From: CBDCXF01 sp965223755
GTDB taxonomy: Bacteria; Acidobacteriota; Thermoanaerobaculia; Multivoradales; JAHEKO01
Assembly: GCA_965223755.1 (NCBI GenBank)
Contig: CBDCXF010000002.1
Location: forward strand, 1,426,001 to 1,490,000
DNA: 64,000 nucleotides
Reading direction: 5' to 3'
The notes under the pieces are model-generated. The model had not been told where the DNA came from. It did not search any database and was given only the letters and a program-made list of their open reading frames with translations. Every line of letters begins with the position of its first letter. The stretch's first letter is position 1. The position numbers and the translations under genes are program-made. Shown here piece by piece: positions 24,724 to 33,297 of the stretch.

Positions 24724-25689
24724 TCAGTCGCCAAAGTTCAGTCTAGCACTCAGGTCGGCGGCGCATTCTCCAGCGCCGGGAAGCCGAGAGAGGTGCCCCA
24801 GAGCCCTTTGCAGCGTCGGTTGGATCAAGCCAACGTGGGTTGAGTTGCCGCGCCGCGCTGCTCGCGCGTAAGAGCCCACCGCTTTCAAGCCGCGTTGCGC
24901 CGATAGGGCTGCATAGGATTCTGCGGTCAGGTCGGGGAGAAATTTTTGCCGTAGCGAAGCAACGACCTTCGTTGGCGGAAAGAGGCTGTCGTTCATCAGC
25001 GACGCGAAGTCATAGCCATGCGGTCCGAGGCGGAGGTCCTGATGATCGATGACGGCCAGATCGCCTCCCGAGACCGCAATCAGGTTGCGTACCATGAAGT
25101 CGCGATGACACACGACGAGGGGTAACGCTGCCAGTACTTCGGCGAGCGCGACGGTGGCGAATCGCCAGGAATCGGCAAGCTCAGACGTACCGTCTCCGTG
25201 TCGCTCGACGAACTCCGTCGCCGTCATTTCGAGTTCTGCGCCGAGAACTTCAACGTCGAGCGGACCTAGAAAGAGGGGGTCGCCCTCGGACGGAAGCACC
25301 GTAGGATCAATGGTAGCGATTCGTCCAGCGACGGCACAGGCGAGTTTGAACACTTCGCGGTGGGAGTGCTCGTAGCTGTCTCCAGCGCTGTATACGGGGT
25401 CGCCGAGGTCCTCCAGCAGCATCAACCGTTCGTCGGGGTCCGAAGCAAAGACTTCTGCGACCCGCACTCCATACTCAGCGAGCACCGCATTAGTGACGGT
25501 GAAGCGTTCAGCCGTCGGCCAGATGTCGGCAGGGTAGGCAGCAGCGATCAGGGAGTTGCCGCCCGACAACACAACCCGGAAGTAGCGGCGCGCCGACACG
25601 TCTCCGGCGAGCCGGTGAATCTCGCTGGGGTCGAAGCCGTGCGAGGCTACGATCGATGCGATGACTTGGTCGGTTGATGGCGGGTGCAT
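24724..25689 (-). CDS. APH/choline-kinase-fold sugar kinase, AmgK-like
   Basis: A 321-aa phosphotransferase. The catalytic loop VCHRDFMVRNLI (HRD at 195-197) and metal-binding LAVIDHQDLRLGPHGYDFAS (Asp215) closely resemble the anomeric MurNAc/GlcNAc kinase AmgK, which feeds recovered cell-wall sugars back into peptidoglycan precursors; DVSARRYFRV near residue 30 is the equivalent of the AmgK nucleotide region. A partner MurU nucleotidyltransferase is not adjacent, so the specific substrate is uncertain. It lies upstream of tatA on the same strand. Confidence 0.75.
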   Translation of the reverse strand: MHPPSTDQVIASIVASHGFDPSEIHRLAGDVSARRYFRVVLSGGNSLIAAAYPADIWPTAERFTVTNAVLAEYGVRVAEVFASDPDERLMLLEDLGDPVYSAGDSYEHSHREVFKLACAVAGRIATIDPTVLPSEGDPLFLGPLDVEVLGAELEMTATEFVERHGDGTSELADSWRFATVALAEVLAALPLVVCHRDFMVRNLIAVSGGDLAVIDHQDLRLGPHGYDFASLMNDSLFPPTKVVASLRQKFLPDLTAESYAALSAQRGLKAVGSYARAARRGNSTHVGLIQPTLQRALGHLSRLPGAGECAADLSARLNFGD

Positions 25690-25825
25690 TGTGGCGCAAG
25701 GGAAGAAGATTCGGTCCGGTGCGAGTTCGATTTTGCCACCTTCTACGACGAATTATCTGGCGAGGAAACTGGAGTCAAGGTGCCGTTGACACCAACCGGG
25801 TTGGATGTTCAAATCGAAGTCGGTC

Positions 25826-26158
25826 ATGTCTCAAGCCCCCGATATGGAGTCACTGCTACAAGAGTTGGAAGCACTCTTCATCAACGCTGTCATGAAGGCG
25901 CCAAAAACGCGCTTGCGACTCGAGAAACTGCGCCATGACGGATACCAGTTGGCGCTACGCCTGGAGTGCCGCCGGGCGCAAGATAGCGAAAAAGCGCAGC
26001 CCGACGAAGGCGAGCACGAGACTCTACTGACCGTCGCGGCGGACGATCAGCCGCAACCGCGTTTCATGATCGATCGCGAAGACTTCACCTTCTTGCGCTC
26101 GATCGGCATTGACCCCACTCGTAAGGCCAGTTCGCGCCCCACTCGCGAACGTGACTGA
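25826..26158 (+). CDS. Small conserved-looking protein of unknown function
   Basis: A 110-aa acidic protein (117 aa if ATG 25805 is used). MSQAPDMESLLQELEALFIN starts a helical first half, followed by LRLEKLRHDGYQLALRLECR, and the C-terminus reads DREDFTFLRSIGIDPTRKAS. No known domain is recognised. Coding is supported by its 8-base overlap with rlmN and the absence of a better frame in this stretch. Its initiation site is weakly marked. It sits between the AmgK-like kinase (divergent) and rlmN. Confidence 0.6.
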   Translation: MSQAPDMESLLQELEALFINAVMKAPKTRLRLEKLRHDGYQLALRLECRRAQDSEKAQPDEGEHETLLTVAADDQPQPRFMIDREDFTFLRSIGIDPTRKASSRPTRERD

Positions 26159-27227
26159 CACCTCCTTCGACCAACGCGTCGATCTTCTCGGCAGAAACCA
26201 AAATGAACTGGCGGCCCTATTGGCCGCCGAAATAGATCGTCCCTTCCGCGTCCAGCAGGTCTTTCGCCACCTCTACGCTCAAGGGGCCGATTCTTGGAGC
26301 GAATTGACCAATTTGCCGCAGGGCCTGCGCGAGGAACTGCGGCAGAGGTTCCGCATTGGCAGGCTGCCCGTGCGCGAAAGGCACCGCGCCGAAGACGGCA
26401 CGGTCAAAATTCTCTATGAGCTAATCGACGGAGCGACCATCGAAACCGTCGACATTCCAGAAGCAAAGCGACGCACTCTTTGTCTGTCGAGTCAGGCCGG
26501 CTGCGCCCTGGCCTGCCGCTTCTGCGTTACCGGCTACTGGGGTGCCGGCCGCGACTTGACCGCGGGTGAAATCGTCGCCCAGGTATTGGGCGCGTGCGGA
26601 CGGTTGCCCTACGGTGAACCGGTGAATCTTGTCTTCATGGGGATGGGCGAACCGCTTTTGAATCTGGATGTCTTGCGCAACTCGATCGAGGTTCTTGCCG
26701 ATGCCATCTCGTGGCGTCGTATTACGGTGTCCACGGTGGGCATTCTGCCCGCATTGCAGGAGATGGCGTGCTGGCTGAAGCGTCCGAATCTGGCAATCTC
26801 GTTGCACGCTCCCGACGACGACCGTCGCAGTGCTCTAATGCCCGTCAACCTTACCTATCCCCTCGGCGACCTTCTTGCAGTTCTCAAAGATTATCCACTT
26901 GAGCGCGGCCGCAAAATCACCTTCGAGTATTTGCTCATTGAGGGCTTCAACGACGCTCGCCAGGACGCCGTGGCTCTGGTTCGTCTGCTCCAAGGTGTTC
27001 CGGCAAAAGTCAATCTGATCCCAATCAACCCAGATCCGGTGCTGGGCGCGGATATGAAGCCCCCGGTAGACGGGGTTGTGGCCGCGTTCGCCAAGGAACT
27101 GCGGGCGCGCAATCTGGTGACGACGGTACGCAGGAGGCGCGGCGACGACGTTTCCGCCGCCTGCGGTCAATTGCGGGCGGCCCACCGGGATCCGCGTGGA
27201 TTCCGCCGCAGCAATCTAAGTTACTAG
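26151..27227 (+). CDS. rlmN: 23S rRNA/tRNA adenine C2-methyltransferase RlmN
   Basis: Radical SAM enzyme that methylates C2 of A2503 in 23S rRNA and A37 in some tRNAs. The 4Fe-4S motif is CALACRFC (Cys118, Cys122, Cys125), with LCLSSQAGCA before it and GEPVNLVFMGMGEPLLN after it. The C-terminal Cys in SAACGQLRA is the residue that carries the methyl group, so a full catalytic set is present. The 358-aa length is typical. GTG overlaps the upstream small gene by 8 bases. Confidence 0.95.
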   Translation: MTDTSFDQRVDLLGRNQNELAALLAAEIDRPFRVQQVFRHLYAQGADSWSELTNLPQGLREELRQRFRIGRLPVRERHRAEDGTVKILYELIDGATIETVDIPEAKRRTLCLSSQAGCALACRFCVTGYWGAGRDLTAGEIVAQVLGACGRLPYGEPVNLVFMGMGEPLLNLDVLRNSIEVLADAISWRRITVSTVGILPALQEMACWLKRPNLAISLHAPDDDRRSALMPVNLTYPLGDLLAVLKDYPLERGRKITFEYLLIEGFNDARQDAVALVRLLQGVPAKVNLIPINPDPVLGADMKPPVDGVVAAFAKELRARNLVTTVRRRRGDDVSAACGQLRAAHRDPRGFRRSNLSY

Positions 27228-27243
27228 CCGCCGCAGCACGAAG

Positions 27244-27909
27244 TCATTCTGAGCGATTGAGACAGATCACCGCGAGATTGCGTCCGCATGCCGGATCGCG
27301 TCGATAGCTCCAGAGTTTGCTGGCATGGCAGTGGGTGCAGCAATCGATCGCGATGACTCGATCTTCCGGTCCGATGTCGAGTTGGTCGAATGCCGCAGCC
27401 TTAAGATCGAGAAAAATTTTGGGCTGGTTGGAGTCGGTTCGCCGCTGACTGAAGCGCGGCATTTGCTCGGCAACCTCAGGTCCGACCTCGTAGCAGCACG
27501 ATTCAATATGAGGCCCTATCCAGGCCAGAATCGGTCCCCGCGCGGAGAGGGCCGCCCGCGCGCGGGCGACGATGTCCCCAACCATGCCACGCCAGCCCGC
27601 GTGGACCGCGATCGCTTTGGATCCATCGGTCAGCAGCACCGGAACGCAATCTGCGGTCGCGATCAAAAGCCCGATTTCTCGGTCGCTGACCAATCCGTCG
27701 GCCGGCACAATGGTGGCAGCGGAACTTGATGCCACGCTGGAGGAGTGAACTTGGTGCAGGCGCGCTACTGGCTCGTGCCCCAGGAGTGGCCACGGCGAGA
27801 ATTGGCGGCCATCGTGGGGTCGACCCACAAAGCGAACTCTGGCTTGTTCGGTGCGTTCGCTCCATTCCCAGCCAAAATCGGTAGGGTTTAGAGTTACGTT
27901 GACTATCAT
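27244..27909 (-). CDS. pgeF: Purine nucleoside phosphorylase / laccase-domain protein (PgeF/YfiH)
   Basis: A 221-aa member of the multicopper-polyphenol-oxidoreductase (DUF152) family, described as a purine nucleoside phosphorylase/adenosine deaminase and as an editing factor for peptidoglycan precursors. Metal ligands are visible: LHQVHSS, TADCVPVLLTD and AVHAGWRG. ATG 27909 matches the family N-terminus; the frame opens 45 codons earlier but would overlap ftsE. It is convergent with rlmN and its stop codon falls in a TCAGAATGAC-type sequence. Confidence 0.88.
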   Translation of the reverse strand: MIVNVTLNPTDFGWEWSERTEQARVRFVGRPHDGRQFSPWPLLGHEPVARLHQVHSSSVASSSAATIVPADGLVSDREIGLLIATADCVPVLLTDGSKAIAVHAGWRGMVGDIVARARAALSARGPILAWIGPHIESCCYEVGPEVAEQMPRFSQRRTDSNQPKIFLDLKAAAFDQLDIGPEDRVIAIDCCTHCHASKLWSYRRDPACGRNLAVICLNRSE

Positions 27910-28014
27910 TCGCAGGGGTCGTGGTCCGATCGGGCCATTCGGCAGGGAGCGATTGCAGTTGTTGGATTCAGAAGCACGCTTCGTTAGCGGATCCCTTGTT
28001 GCCTGTAGGTTCTC

Positions 28015-28710
28015 ATGATTCGATACCACCGCGTACAGAAACACTATCCCAGCGGGCAGGTCGCTCTCGACGACATCAGCTTTGAGGTCAAGGCGGGGCA
28101 GTTCGTTCTTTTCACCGGGCCCAGCGGTGCCGGCAAGACCACTCTGCTCAAAATGGTCTACCGCGGCGACGTCCCAACGGCGGGCAAGGTCGTCGTCAAC
28201 GGAACGGATTTAGGCACGTTGTCAGCCCGCCGAATTCCTTTTCTGCGCCGTTCGATCGGGATCGTGTTTCAGGACTTTCGCCTCGTCGAGCATCAAACCG
28301 TGTTCGAAAACGTCGCGACCTTGCCGCGCATTCTCGGGCGACCGCACGATGAGCAGTTGCGCTTGGCCAAGGCGGCTCTCGAGCAGGTCCAGTTGCTGGA
28401 CCGCATTGACGCCAAGCCGACCGAGCTTTCGGGAGGAGAACAGCAACGAGTCGCGGTGGCGCGGGCGACCGTCGAGCGGCCCAGCATTTTGCTCGCCGAC
28501 GAGCCGACCGGCAACCTGGATCCTCACCTGGCGCGCGAGATGTATCGGTTGTTTGTCGAAATCAATCGACTGGGAACGACCGTGCTGATCGCCACCCACG
28601 CTCCCGACCGCGTGCCGCTTGTGAATCCGCGCGTGGTGGTGCTCAACGAAGGACGCCTGGTGGCGGACGCCATCCTGCGCAACGAAAAACTGGTGGAAGC
28701 AGTTCGGTGA
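28015..28710 (+). CDS. ftsE: Cell division ATP-binding protein FtsE
   Basis: ABC ATPase that with FtsX controls septal peptidoglycan hydrolases. The 231-aa protein has Walker A FTGPSGAGKTTLLK, the Q-loop FQDFRLVEHQTV typical of FtsE, signature LSGGEQQRVAVARA, Walker B ILLADEPTGNLD and the H-loop ATHAP. The stop overlaps ftsX as GTGA. The promoter must lie in the gap or in the 5' end of the divergent pgeF open frame. Confidence 0.96.
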   Translation: MIRYHRVQKHYPSGQVALDDISFEVKAGQFVLFTGPSGAGKTTLLKMVYRGDVPTAGKVVVNGTDLGTLSARRIPFLRRSIGIVFQDFRLVEHQTVFENVATLPRILGRPHDEQLRLAKAALEQVQLLDRIDAKPTELSGGEQQRVAVARATVERPSILLADEPTGNLDPHLAREMYRLFVEINRLGTTVLIATHAPDRVPLVNPRVVVLNEGRLVADAILRNEKLVEAVR

Positions 28711-29594
28711 GGTGGCTTCGCATCTTGGGCTATTTCCTGCGCCGAGGTTTTACCTTGACCTTGGGCAGCGGTCGCAACTTCATTCTCGGAGTCGTGGCCA
28801 TCACCATGGCTTTGTTGTTGTGGGGGATGGCGTTGCTTTTGGAAACTAATCTCAGCACGGCGATGTCCGGCCTTGACAGCAAGACCCTAGCTCGCGCCTA
28901 CCTCGAACCCGGGGTGGCGAGCGAGGAAAGGGCGCGGCTGGTTTCTTTGGTCGAGGGCTCTGTGGCGTCGACCGAGGTGCGTTATGTTGATGCCGCCTCA
29001 GCTATGGAGCAACTGAGCGCTGCATTCCCTGACTTTGGCGATCGCGCGGAAACTGAGGGAGAAATCGTCAGTGCCTACATTGAATGGTCGTGGCAAGAGT
29101 CGAGCAGCACCGAATTGCGCAGCGGGCTAATCACAGAACTCGAGCAGTCGCCGCAGGTTGCTTGGTTGGACGACGACCAGGCTTGGCGAGGCCGCATGGG
29201 GCGCACCGTCGATCGCCTGCGGTTGGTTGGTTGGGTCTTGGCAGCGCTAACGGTCCTCGCGGCGGGTTTTGTCACCGCCGCCGTAGTTCGTCTCGCCGCC
29301 TACAAGAACGAGATCGAGATCGAGATCGAGAGGCTTTCTGGAGCAACCGAACTCTACGTCCGCGCTCCGTTCTTGGTCGCCGGAATGCTGCAGGGGTTAT
29401 GGGCTGGAGCCGCCGCGACCCTCCTTCTGTACGGTTTTTGGCGCGGCGCCCGCCGGCTGGTGGGTACATCGGTACTCACCGATCTGGTTTTGGGCGAGTT
29501 TTTGGGTCTTTGGTTGTTGGTGGCGTTTTTGGCGGTTGGAGTCTTGGCGGGAACGATTGGGGCTATCTTGGCTCTTCGCCCTCGTTTGCATTAG
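28707..29594 (+). CDS. ftsX: Cell division protein FtsX
   Basis: Inner-membrane partner of FtsE. The 295-aa protein has an N-terminal cytoplasmic part, one membrane segment (about residues 25-45), an extracellular domain with the conserved VEGSVASTEVRYVDAASAME and EQSPQVAWLDDDQAW segments, and three C-terminal hydrophobic segments. GTG overlaps the ftsE stop by four bases. No EnvC/NlpD-type activator follows; a strong terminator lies about 200 bases downstream. Confidence 0.93.
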   Translation: MRWLRILGYFLRRGFTLTLGSGRNFILGVVAITMALLLWGMALLLETNLSTAMSGLDSKTLARAYLEPGVASEERARLVSLVEGSVASTEVRYVDAASAMEQLSAAFPDFGDRAETEGEIVSAYIEWSWQESSSTELRSGLITELEQSPQVAWLDDDQAWRGRMGRTVDRLRLVGWVLAALTVLAAGFVTAAVVRLAAYKNEIEIEIERLSGATELYVRAPFLVAGMLQGLWAGAAATLLLYGFWRGARRLVGTSVLTDLVLGEFLGLWLLVAFLAVGVLAGTIGAILALRPRLH

Positions 29595-29797
29595 GAGCGA
29601 TTACTCGGGGCTGGAAAACCTGTGGTGTCATGCCGATGACTGCAACGATCAACAGAACGTTGACGCGGTGATGACCGATCATGGTTGTCTTCCTGACTCC
29701 TTATCCGCGCTCCCGATCCATGCCTCAGGCTCGGATGGTGGAGCGAAGTCCAGCAACAGTTGATTGGACGCTGCGACTTCCGATTTCGTTCCAGCCA

Positions 29798-29829
29798 CAA
29801 AAAAAGGCCGCCCAAGCGGGCGGCCTTTT
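29798..29829. terminator. Strong bidirectional intrinsic terminator
   Basis: GGCCGCCC-AAGC-GGGCGGCC is a perfect 8-bp stem flanked by an A-run on the left and a T-run on the right, so it can terminate ftsEX transcripts on the plus strand and the TPR/TonB operon on the minus strand. Confidence 0.9.
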
Positions 29830-29851
29830 GAAACCTATGGTTGGAGGGAAA

Positions 29852-31012
29852 TCAGCTGCCGCCCTCCTGCAGCGATTTCATCTCTTCTTCGAGGCGCCGA
29901 GCTTCAGCTTCGATGGCGGCCAATTCGGCCTCTTCACGTTCCACGTCGGCGTTGTACTTGGCAGTCTCCTCGTTTTCGTTGACGCGCGTGATGCAGGAAG
30001 AGCAACCGGCCTTCTCATAGGCGGTACGGGCCTGACCCCAATTCTTCTGCTTCTCAAAGGCAAATCCGAGCGAACTGTAGATCTTGGCGATATCCGAACT
30101 CGATGAGGTCTTGCGCAGAGCGTCCTGCAAGCTAGAAGCAGCGGCGGTGTAGTTGCCCAGCGCGGTTTGGGCCTGTCCGATGTAGTAAACCGGCAACCAG
30201 TCCGAACCGTTGGATGATGCGGCGCGCTGGAAGGTCGAAATCGCATCGGAGTATTTCTTGGCGCCGAGCTGGGCCTGTCCGAGGCGCATCAGGTTCTTGG
30301 AGCTGGCACTGGCCGAGACCAGACGCGAGGCTGCATTCACAGACTTGGAGTACGCGGCAACTTTGGCGCTGTCACTGCGTTCCTCACGACCGAGGCGGAG
30401 GGCTGCGTCACAGAGGGCGCCGAGTTTGTCGGAGTCGGCAGCCAGCGATACAGCTTTCTCCAGAGCAGATACCGCTTTGCGCGTTTCGCCGTTGTTGTAG
30501 AGCATGACGCCGTACTGGTACTGCGCCGCTGCATCACTGGGGTTCTTGGCTACTGCATCTGCGAGTGCCGCGATCGCGCTCGACGCGTTGCCGCTCTTTT
30601 GCAGGGCGACCGCCTTGAGCTTATTGACCGCAGCTTGCTGCGCCGAGGGCAGGGCGGCAACGTTGACCTTCGACAGTAGAGTCGCGGCCTCGCTGTAGCG
30701 TCTGGCTTCGACAAACGCCTGTCCGAGCGCAACTTGGGTCCCAACGTTGGCGGGATCCAGGTCGTAGGCTTTGCGCAGCGAAGCAACCGCTTCGGCGGCA
30801 CGGCCTGAAGATAAATAGGCGCGGCCGAGCATCATGTGAGCGCCAGCGTACTCAGGCTGGGCGTTAACGACGCCCTGAAACTCTTGGATTGCCTGGCTGT
30901 AGTTGCGCGAACGAAACGCCGCAACACCTTCTTCCCATCCGGCATAAACCGGCAGGGTGCCGAGGGCGACAATCAAGGCTGCGACCGTCAGGTTTCGATT
31001 GAGTTTACTCAT
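29852..31012 (-). CDS. Exported TPR-repeat protein with C-terminal coiled coil
   Basis: A 386-aa protein beginning MSKLNRNLTVAALIVALGTL, a signal peptide. About seven TPR units follow (FRSRNYSQAIQEFQGVVNAQ, AHMMLGRAYLSSGRAAEAVA, QVALGQAFVEARRYSEAATL and so on). The last 60 residues have a CSSC motif and a Glu-rich coiled coil (EREEAELAAIEAEARRLEEE). It lies last in the exbB-exbD-exbD-tonB-DUF4388 operon, so a periplasmic role beside this energy-transduction complex is plausible. ATG 31012 is chosen over a start seven codons earlier because it gives a standard signal peptide. Confidence 0.8.
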   Translation of the reverse strand: MSKLNRNLTVAALIVALGTLPVYAGWEEGVAAFRSRNYSQAIQEFQGVVNAQPEYAGAHMMLGRAYLSSGRAAEAVASLRKAYDLDPANVGTQVALGQAFVEARRYSEAATLLSKVNVAALPSAQQAAVNKLKAVALQKSGNASSAIAALADAVAKNPSDAAAQYQYGVMLYNNGETRKAVSALEKAVSLAADSDKLGALCDAALRLGREERSDSAKVAAYSKSVNAASRLVSASASSKNLMRLGQAQLGAKKYSDAISTFQRAASSNGSDWLPVYYIGQAQTALGNYTAAASSLQDALRKTSSSSDIAKIYSSLGFAFEKQKNWGQARTAYEKAGCSSCITRVNENEETAKYNADVEREEAELAAIEAEARRLEEEMKSLQEGGS

Positions 31013-31082
31013 CATCCAGCTCCTTGGCGCCACTCACAAAAGACGCCAATACTCGTTTGTGCAAGGTGGGTGCCACGCTCCT

Positions 31083-31622
31083 CTAGGCCGACTTGAGCGC
31101 CACTTGGTGTGCCGTAATCAACCCGTACAGGACCTTGCAGACTTCGAACGGAGATTTGTTCCATTCTTCGGCAATGGCGGTGATGCTCTTGCGCCCATCA
31201 ATGCGGCGAATGACCGCCCACTCGGTCGGGCTGAAGGTCACCGACGCAGTTGGGTCGTCCGGCTCCGAAAAAGTAGGAACCTGATTGAGATTGCCAATTT
31301 TCTGCGACAACAGGCGCCACTCGTCTTGGCGCCTGGCGGCCTCCATCAGAAGTTGATTGTTGGAATCCGCAATCGTGCTTTCCGGAGCTTCGACCCCGGC
31401 GGTAAACACGAACTCACCGTCGTCCCAACTGGCGATCTCGTAGACCGCTTCATTGCCAGCAAGGTTGCCGCTCAGCCCGTGGACGATCTTTCCACCTTCG
31501 AGAAAGATCTGGCCCTGTTCTGAGCCGTTTTGGACCGCAAACACCCCTGTTTTTTGACTCGCCGCAACCAGCTGAATCAAGTCAGCTAAAGCCACGTCCG
31601 TCAATGAGCCCTGTAAAGCCAT
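31083..31622 (-). CDS. DUF4388 (PATAN-type) domain protein
   Basis: A 179-aa cytoplasmic protein. The first 100 residues match DUF4388: MALQGSLTDVALADLIQLVA, KTGVFAVQNGSEQGQIFLEG, GKIVHGLSGNLAGNEAVYEI and SWDDGEFVF. The rest (ITAIAEEWNKSPFEVCKVLYGLI) looks like a winged-helix module. Such proteins are linked to signalling and motility in Myxococcota and related bacteria. Its place between tonB and a TPR gene suggests a regulatory or adaptor part for the Exb/Tol system; this is inference. Confidence 0.82.
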   Translation of the reverse strand: MALQGSLTDVALADLIQLVAASQKTGVFAVQNGSEQGQIFLEGGKIVHGLSGNLAGNEAVYEIASWDDGEFVFTAGVEAPESTIADSNNQLLMEAARRQDEWRLLSQKIGNLNQVPTFSEPDDPTASVTFSPTEWAVIRRIDGRKSITAIAEEWNKSPFEVCKVLYGLITAHQVALKSA

Positions 31623-31658
31623 CTCTACCTCCCGATGCTGTTCGCGAAAGGGCCGCGA

Positions 31659-32381
31659 TTATTGCATCTGGAAGTTTACCGTCAAGGTGTAAATGACATC
31701 GACCGGGCGACCGTCGGGTAAGGTCGCGGGCTCAAACTTCCATTTCTTGACCGCATCGACGGCAGCTTGATCGAGGCCCATGGGCAATCCCTTGAGGACC
31801 TTGACGTTGGTGACGTTGCCTTGTTTGTCGATGATGGCCTCCAGGATCACGATGCCCTGGATGCGCGCCTTGCGAGCGATCTCGGTATAGATCGGCTGCG
31901 GTGCATGGATCTTTTCAGGAGCCGCGACTTCACCGCCGACTCGGATCGGACCAGTGAACTGCTCCGGAGGAGCCTCCGGGATGTCGAAGACTAAGTCGTC
32001 GGTCGGAATATCGAAATCCTGCTCGATTTCCTCTTCGAGGCGGATCGGCTCCGGCTCGTCAGGTGTCGGGTCAGGAATCGGTACCTTCTTGGCCTTGGGC
32101 TTGGGGATCTCTTGCTGCTGCTGCGGTGGCGGTGGGCGAAAGCGCACCTGTTGTACGACATAGACTTTTTGTTTTTGCCGTTCGACCGTTTGCGCCTGCA
32201 TCTCCGGAAAATGGATCAGGAAAAGACCAGCGTGAAACACGAGCGCAGCTGCCCAAGCGATGCGCCCAAACTTCTTGTCTTCTTGCTCTTCCAGAGCGTA
32301 GATGCCGTATTCGCCAGCGGCGACGTCTAAGGCCGGCGCCGCTTTTTTCGCTTCTTGTGCCTTAGGAGCTTGTTCACTCAT
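31659..32381 (-). CDS. TonB-family energy transducer
   Basis: A 240-aa protein with one membrane anchor (GRIAWAAALVFHAGLFLIHF, about residues 40-60), a Pro/Lys-rich periplasmic spacer (PPPPQQQQEIPKPKAKKVPI, then acidic DPTPDEPEPIRLEEEIEQDF), and a C-terminal TonB domain (PQPIYTEIARKARIQGIVIL, VLKGLPMGLDQAAVDAVKKW, PDVIYTLTVNFQ-like end). With the ExbB/ExbD genes it transmits proton-motive force to outer-membrane receptors. A start seven codons further upstream is possible. Confidence 0.9.
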   Translation of the reverse strand: MSEQAPKAQEAKKAAPALDVAAGEYGIYALEEQEDKKFGRIAWAAALVFHAGLFLIHFPEMQAQTVERQKQKVYVVQQVRFRPPPPQQQQEIPKPKAKKVPIPDPTPDEPEPIRLEEEIEQDFDIPTDDLVFDIPEAPPEQFTGPIRVGGEVAAPEKIHAPQPIYTEIARKARIQGIVILEAIIDKQGNVTNVKVLKGLPMGLDQAAVDAVKKWKFEPATLPDGRPVDVIYTLTVNFQMQ

Positions 32382-32398
32382 GGCGTCTTTCTCCTGGG

Positions 32399-32836
32399 TC
32401 AAAACCAGAATGCCTCGACTTCCCGCTGGGTCGGAATCGAAATGTTCTCGACCTTGAGACCGATCTTGTCCTCGGCTTGGCGCAATTCGTCGAACACGTC
32501 GACCATATATCCGTACTCAGAATTGGCTTCCGGGCGAATAATGACCGGTTTCTTTGGGTTGCGCTCGAGCTTCGGCTTCAGATACTCGAGGACCTCATCG
32601 AGCTGCATGGGTGTTGTGTCGACAACCAACTGACCACCTGGGCGAATCTCGATCAGAACCGACTCTTCCTTTTCCACCTGCGGCGGGTTGTCTTCGTCCT
32701 TGGGCAAGGCGAAATCCAACCCGCGCGTGGCGGCGAATGTGGTCGTGACCATGAAATAGATGATCAGCAAGAAGGCGATGTCCGCCATCGACGAAGTCGG
32801 AATCTCGTCAGAAACTTCCTTTTTACCAAAGCGCAT
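32399..32836 (-). CDS. ExbD/TolR-family protein (second copy)
   Basis: A 145-aa proton-channel subunit with one N-terminal membrane helix containing the key Asp (SMADIAFLLIIYFMV), then a periplasmic ExbD/TolR domain ending EVEAFWF. It starts two bases after the stop of the first exbD-like gene. TonB follows after a gap of 17 bases. Two ExbD-type subunits in one operon are common in Acidobacteriota- and Myxococcota-type systems. Confidence 0.9.
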   Translation of the reverse strand: MRFGKKEVSDEIPTSSMADIAFLLIIYFMVTTTFAATRGLDFALPKDEDNPPQVEKEESVLIEIRPGGQLVVDTTPMQLDEVLEYLKPKLERNPKKPVIIRPEANSEYGYMVDVFDELRQAEDKIGLKVENISIPTQREVEAFWF

Positions 32837-32838
32837 CG

Positions 32839-33279
32839 TTAGCTGGCTCCAGAATCGCCGCTCTCAATCGTCTCTTGCTGTGAAAGCAAGTAGATGACTT
32901 TGGCTCGTGCTTGTTTGAGTGAATCGATCACTCGGTCGACTCTCTCGTAGGGCACGCCTCGGTCGGCTTTGAGTACGAACTCTTTTTCGGGGTTCACCGC
33001 CAAGACTTCTGCTGCGAAGGACAAGACATCTTCGGGTCCCGGAATGGGCGTACTGATCTCCTCGCCATCGCTCACCTTGATGACAGCGTCGGTCACAGTC
33101 ACAAACGCTGCCTTCTTGGGGATTTCGAGCCGCACCGCCGTTTTCGGCAGGTCGACTTGCGTCTTGTCGACCTCAAAGGTGATGGTGACCATGAAGAAGA
33201 TGATGAGCAGAAAAGCGATGTCCGCCATCGAAGCGGTCGGAATCACCGCGTCGTGCTGCTCTCCGCGTCGAAAGTTCAT
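32839..33279 (-). CDS. ExbD/TolR-family protein (first copy)
   Basis: A 146-aa ExbD-like subunit: MNFRRGEQHDAVIPTASMAD begins the chain and ADIAFLLIIFFMVTITF is the membrane helix with the essential Asp. The periplasmic part contains SDGEEISTPIPGPEDVLSFA and FVLKADRGVPYERVDRVIDS, typical of the family. It is only about one-third identical to the second copy by eye, so the two may form a heteromeric pair. It follows exbB by 18 bases. Confidence 0.9.
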   Translation of the reverse strand: MNFRRGEQHDAVIPTASMADIAFLLIIFFMVTITFEVDKTQVDLPKTAVRLEIPKKAAFVTVTDAVIKVSDGEEISTPIPGPEDVLSFAAEVLAVNPEKEFVLKADRGVPYERVDRVIDSLKQARAKVIYLLSQQETIESGDSGAS

Positions 33280-33297
33280 GAGATCTGTCGACGCTCC

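Noticed and set aside
30000..31000. Plus-strand open frames across the TPR gene
   Set aside because: They are codon-phase shadows of the minus-strand TPR gene, with no domain or ribosome-binding site.
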